Origin: an uncultured Anaerolineaceae bacterium
Lineage (GTDB): Bacteria > Chloroflexota > Anaerolineae > Promineifilales > Promineifilaceae
Assembly (NCBI GenBank): GCA_937967805.1
Contig: CALBTC010000322.1
Coordinates: 1 to 6,725, forward strand
DNA: 6,725 nt
Direction: 5' to 3'
Positions 5,278-6,725 of the stretch are shown here, one piece after another. How positions within the stretch are numbered: the first letter of the stretch is position 1; every line of letters begins with the position of its first letter. A program made the translations under genes and the position numbers. The notes under the pieces were generated by a model, which saw only the letters and a list, made by a program, of their open reading frames with translations, made no database searches and had not been told where the DNA came from.

Positions 5278-6725
5278 CTAATCGGCAACAGCCTCTTTAT
5301 CTTTCACCGGCTCTTTAAGGCCACAGGCCACACAATCCGTTTCATTTTCGTTGAGCTGCACCAGCAGGCCGTGGCAGCTGTTATCGGGGTCGGGCACCGG
5401 CTTCTTCCAACTGCTAAATTCGCAGTCTGGATAGCGGGAGCAGCCGTAAAAAACGCGGCCGCGCCGGGTGCGCCGTTCCACCATCTCGCCGCCGTTGGGG
5501 CAGGTGACGCCCACTTTGATGAGCAGCTGCTCGGTGTGGCGGCATTGGGGGAAGTTGGAGCAGCCGATGAAACGGCCGTATCGCCCTTCCCGATACACCA
5601 AATCATTGCCACACTCCGGGCATTTACGCCCTACCGGCTCCACCTCCGGCTTCAAATCAATCTTGGGGATGGACTCATTGGCCACTTCCAGATTCTCGGA
5701 AAACTGGCCGTAAAAACTGCCAATCACCGGCACCCAGGGATCGCCTTCAGCAATCTTGTCCAGCTCGTCCTCCAGCCGGGCGGTAAAATCAACCGACAAA
5801 ATGTTGGGGAAATATTCAACCAGCAAGTCGTTCACAATTTGCCCGGTTTCGGTGGGCTGCAGCCGCTTGTCGACGCGGTCCACATAGCCTCGGTTTTGGA
5901 TGGTGGAGATGATAGAAGCATAGGTGCTGGGGCGGCCAATGCCGTGCTCTTCGAGAGATTTGACCAGTGACGCTTCGCTGTAGCGCGGTGGCGGCTGGGT
6001 AAAATGCTGTTCCGGCAAAAGGCGCAGCAGGTCAAGCAGTTCGCCTTCCTGCAAATCTGTCGGCACCTGGTTTTGATCATCATCGGGGCGATCTTCCGGA
6101 CGGCTTTCTTCATACAGCGCCAGGAAACCAGCAAAGGTCATCACAGAGCCGGTGGCACGGAAGAGGTACGGCCGTTTCTCCACTGCCACCTTTTCATCCC
6201 CGGCATAAATATCCACCGACACCGTATCGTACCGGGCCGGCGCCATCTGGCTGGCCACAAACCGATCCCAGATCAGCTTATACAAACGATACTGGTCCCG
6301 CGACAGATGTTCTTTAATCTGCTTGGGCACGCGCAGCACCGACGTCGGCCGCACAGCTTCGTGCGCTTCCTGCGCCGTTTTAGACTTGGTTTTGTACTCC
6401 GGAGGCTTCACCGGCACGTAGTTCGCGCCAAAGCGCTTGCCGACATAGCTGCGTGCTTCGGTTTCGGCTTCTTTGCTCACGGAGACGCTGTCGGTACGCA
6501 TGTAGGTGATTAAACCGATGGCACCTTCTTCGCCGCCCAGGTCAATGCCTTCATAAAGCTGCTGGGCAATGCGCATTGTTTTGCTGGTGTTGAACCCCAG
6601 CCGGCGTGACGCTTCTTGCTGCATCGTGCTGGTGGTAAACGGGGCGGCCGGGCGACGGGTTCGCTTGCCGATCCGCACTTCGCCCACTTCCCAAACGCCT
6701 TTTTCCAGCGCCACCAGATGGGGCT
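5278..6725 (-). CDS. topA: DNA topoisomerase I (type IA), 5' end outside window
   Basis: Bacterial topoisomerase I relaxes negatively supercoiled DNA by cutting one strand through a 5'-phosphotyrosine. About 482 C-terminal codons are present; the TOPRIM domain and N terminus lie beyond the right edge. The frame is open to the edge (PHLVALEKG), so the GTG at 6714 is not a real start. Numbering from that codon, GLITYMRTDS holds the catalytic tyrosine (Y71, codon 6504-6502), followed by AHEAVRPT and the GIGRPSTYASIISTIQNRGY segment of the core. The tail carries zinc ribbons: C365, C368, C385 and C391 form a complete four-cysteine site. The second has C405, C425 and C431, but glycine 408 stands where the fourth cysteine is expected. 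A third, degenerate one has C447, C461 and C464. The stop is followed by a terminator-like inverted repeat. It is an essential housekeeping gene, cytoplasmic and chromosomal. Confidence 0.95.
   Translation of the reverse strand, partial: PHLVALEKGVWEVGEVRIGKRTRRPAAPFTTSTMQQEASRRLGFNTSKTMRIAQQLYEGIDLGGEEGAIGLITYMRTDSVSVSKEAETEARSYVGKRFGANYVPVKPPEYKTKSKTAQEAHEAVRPTSVLRVPKQIKEHLSRDQYRLYKLIWDRFVASQMAPARYDTVSVDIYAGDEKVAVEKRPYLFRATGSVMTFAGFLALYEESRPEDRPDDDQNQVPTDLQEGELLDLLRLLPEQHFTQPPPRYSEASLVKSLEEHGIGRPSTYASIISTIQNRGYVDRVDKRLQPTETGQIVNDLLVEYFPNILSVDFTARLEDELDKIAEGDPWVPVIGSFYGQFSENLEVANESIPKIDLKPEVEPVGRKCPECGNDLVYREGRYGRFIGCSNFPQCRHTEQLLIKVGVTCPNGGEMVERRTRRGRVFYGCSRYPDCEFSSWKKPVPDPDNSCHGLLVQLNENETDCVACGLKEPVKDKEAVAD

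Noticed and set aside
5371..6513. Plus-strand frames (5371-5970 and 6004-6513) antisense to topA
   Set aside because: Shadow frames opposite a conserved housekeeping gene.
1..6725. Defence island, prophage or a new multi-gene system
   Set aside because: The genes are housekeeping or ordinary metabolic/secreted functions; no nuclease, toxin, reverse transcriptase, integrase or phage gene is visible.

Overview
The window looks like a short stretch of a Chloroflexota chromosome (Anaerolineae/Caldilineae-like), probably an environmental contig. This is an inference. It rests on moderate-to-high GC with AT-rich intergenic spacers, a secreted metallopeptidase carrying a YLPFVTK-type motif just after its signal peptide, several small palindromic dispersed repeats, and a heavily over-represented palindromic octamer, ACGGCCGT. 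Genes run off or break at both ends, as expected of a short contig.

Layout. At the left edge, on the minus strand, lies the N-terminal half of a PIG3-type NAD(P)H:quinone oxidoreductase (21-518). It loses family similarity right after its nucleotide-binding GASGVGTA loop and hits a stop, so it is truncated or interrupted near the edge. A 119-bp divergent spacer (519-637) holds a perfect 22-bp palindrome (593-614), a good operator candidate. Rightward from it run an adenine-phosphoribosyltransferase-like gene (638-1186, TTG start) and a hydantoinase B/oxoprolinase-family gene (1183-2826). These two overlap by ATGA and should be translationally coupled. The hydantoinase B gene carries about 70 bp of heptamer-periodic inverted repeat DNA inside its reading frame.

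The convergent spacer 2827-2982 is almost entirely palindromic: a short hairpin, a 9-nt-periodic hairpin and a 16-bp perfect inverted repeat. Beyond it, on the minus strand, is a secreted metzincin-type metallopeptidase (2983-4962) with a complete HExxHxxGxxH zinc motif, a Met-turn and C-terminal beta-sandwich/PKD-like domains. A 315-bp spacer (4963-5277) separates it from the C-terminal part of topA (5278-6725, 5' end outside the window). That spacer holds the likely topA terminator, a REP/dRS3-like hairpin and another small inverted repeat.

How the genes relate. Only the phosphoribosyltransferase and hydantoinase B genes show operon structure. The others look like independent units. I see no defence system, CRISPR array, RNA gene or intact mobile element. 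The most unusual signal is genome-scale in character: 13 exact copies of ACGGCCGT in 6.7 kb, in three coding phases and in all four of the other genes but not the phosphoribosyltransferase. It resembles the cyanobacterial HIP1 phenomenon but with a different sequence.
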